A stretch of DNA of 54,678 nucleotides from Acidimicrobiaceae bacterium (GTDB lineage Bacteria; Actinomycetota; Acidimicrobiia; Acidimicrobiales; Ilumatobacteraceae): NCBI GenBank assembly GCA_002698945.1, contig NZZV01000024.1, forward strand, positions 1 through 54,678, read 5' to 3'. The notes beneath the pieces are model-generated. The model saw only the letters and a program-made list of their open reading frames with translations. It searched no databases and was not told the DNA's origin. A program made the position numbers and the translations under genes. This document shows, piece after piece, positions 54,509-54,678 of the stretch. The stretch's first letter is position 1, and each line of letters opens with the position of its first letter.

Positions 54509-54678
54509 TCATTGGTCGGACTCCTCTTGGGGCGGTTCGGCGGCGCGTTCGCCGTGGCCGAGTTCGTTGCTCCAGCCGACGACGCCGCGGAACGTCGCGT
54601 CACCCGACGGCGACGTCGCGCGCATCCATCCCGACGTCAGCGCGTCCTCGCCGTCACGCCAGTCCTCCCACGGCAGCG
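54509..54678 (-). CDS. C-terminal end of the gene upstream of nuoJ, probably nuoI (cut by window edge)
   Basis: The minus-strand frame reads LPWEDWRDGEDALTSGWMRA at its beginning and ends QEESDQ before a TGA at 54509-54511. About 55 residues are visible and no iron-sulfur motif is among them. Gene order (nuoI precedes nuoJ in almost all operons) and the acidic, soluble character make NuoI likely, but the identity rests on position alone. No nuoEFG evidence is available because the window ends here. Confidence 0.5.
   Translation of the reverse strand, partial: LPWEDWRDGEDALTSGWMRATSPSGDATFRGVVGWSNELGHGERAAEPPQEESDQ

Overview
The window is GC-rich bacterial chromosome, almost certainly from an actinobacterium and most likely from the Acidimicrobiia (Ilumatobacter-like). 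That placement is inferred from gene content and promoter style; no database was searched. The signs are a SARP-type regulator, a secreted domain of the kind common in actinobacteria, a DesA-type acyl-ACP desaturase, a duplicated complex I locus, and many transcription units that seem to start directly at the initiation codon behind a -10 hexamer (NANNNT, usually 6-7 nt before ATG or GTG).

Left part (1-26 kb). The 5' end of tuf is preceded by tRNA-Thr and tRNA-Met. Next come a GNAT acetyltransferase and a giant (about 2,826 aa) secreted multidomain protein. A SARP/AfsR-type ATPase regulator is transcribed divergently from the giant gene, and the shared intergenic region holds an 11-bp-period direct repeat placed exactly 8 bp from the giant gene's -10, the layout of a SARP activation site. 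Then follow tRNA-Tyr, a YajQ-family protein, acetyl-CoA synthetase (acs) with a proline-rich single-pass membrane protein downstream, a RAYT-type (REP-associated) transposase broken by a TAG codon and bracketed by REP-like palindromes, an IG-type HAD 5'-nucleotidase, a fructosamine-kinase-family protein, a LuxR-family regulator, two lipoproteins, and a MidA/NDUFAF7-family methyltransferase.

Middle (26-41 kb). One minus-strand operon, nuoABCDHIJKLMN, encodes an 11-subunit complex I with no nuoE, nuoF or nuoG. Its terminal gene nuoN is followed by the midA-like gene, whose mitochondrial relative methylates the NuoD homologue. Divergent from nuoA are an MFS transporter and an acyl-ACP desaturase with a TetR-style palindrome at its promoter. 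A 2-oxoglutarate/Fe(II)-type oxygenase and a lipoprotein follow.

Right part (41-54.7 kb). Here are a large secreted subtilisin-like protease, a NarL-type two-component pair, copCD-like genes, and the distal end of a second complex I operon (nuoJKLMN plus the 3' end of the gene upstream, probably nuoI). Its proximal genes lie beyond the window, so whether that set carries nuoEFG cannot be seen. No gene-free stretch exceeds about 300 bases. Start codons were reassigned where ribosome-binding sites, leaderless -10 boxes or 1-11 nt overlaps with the upstream gene decide them.
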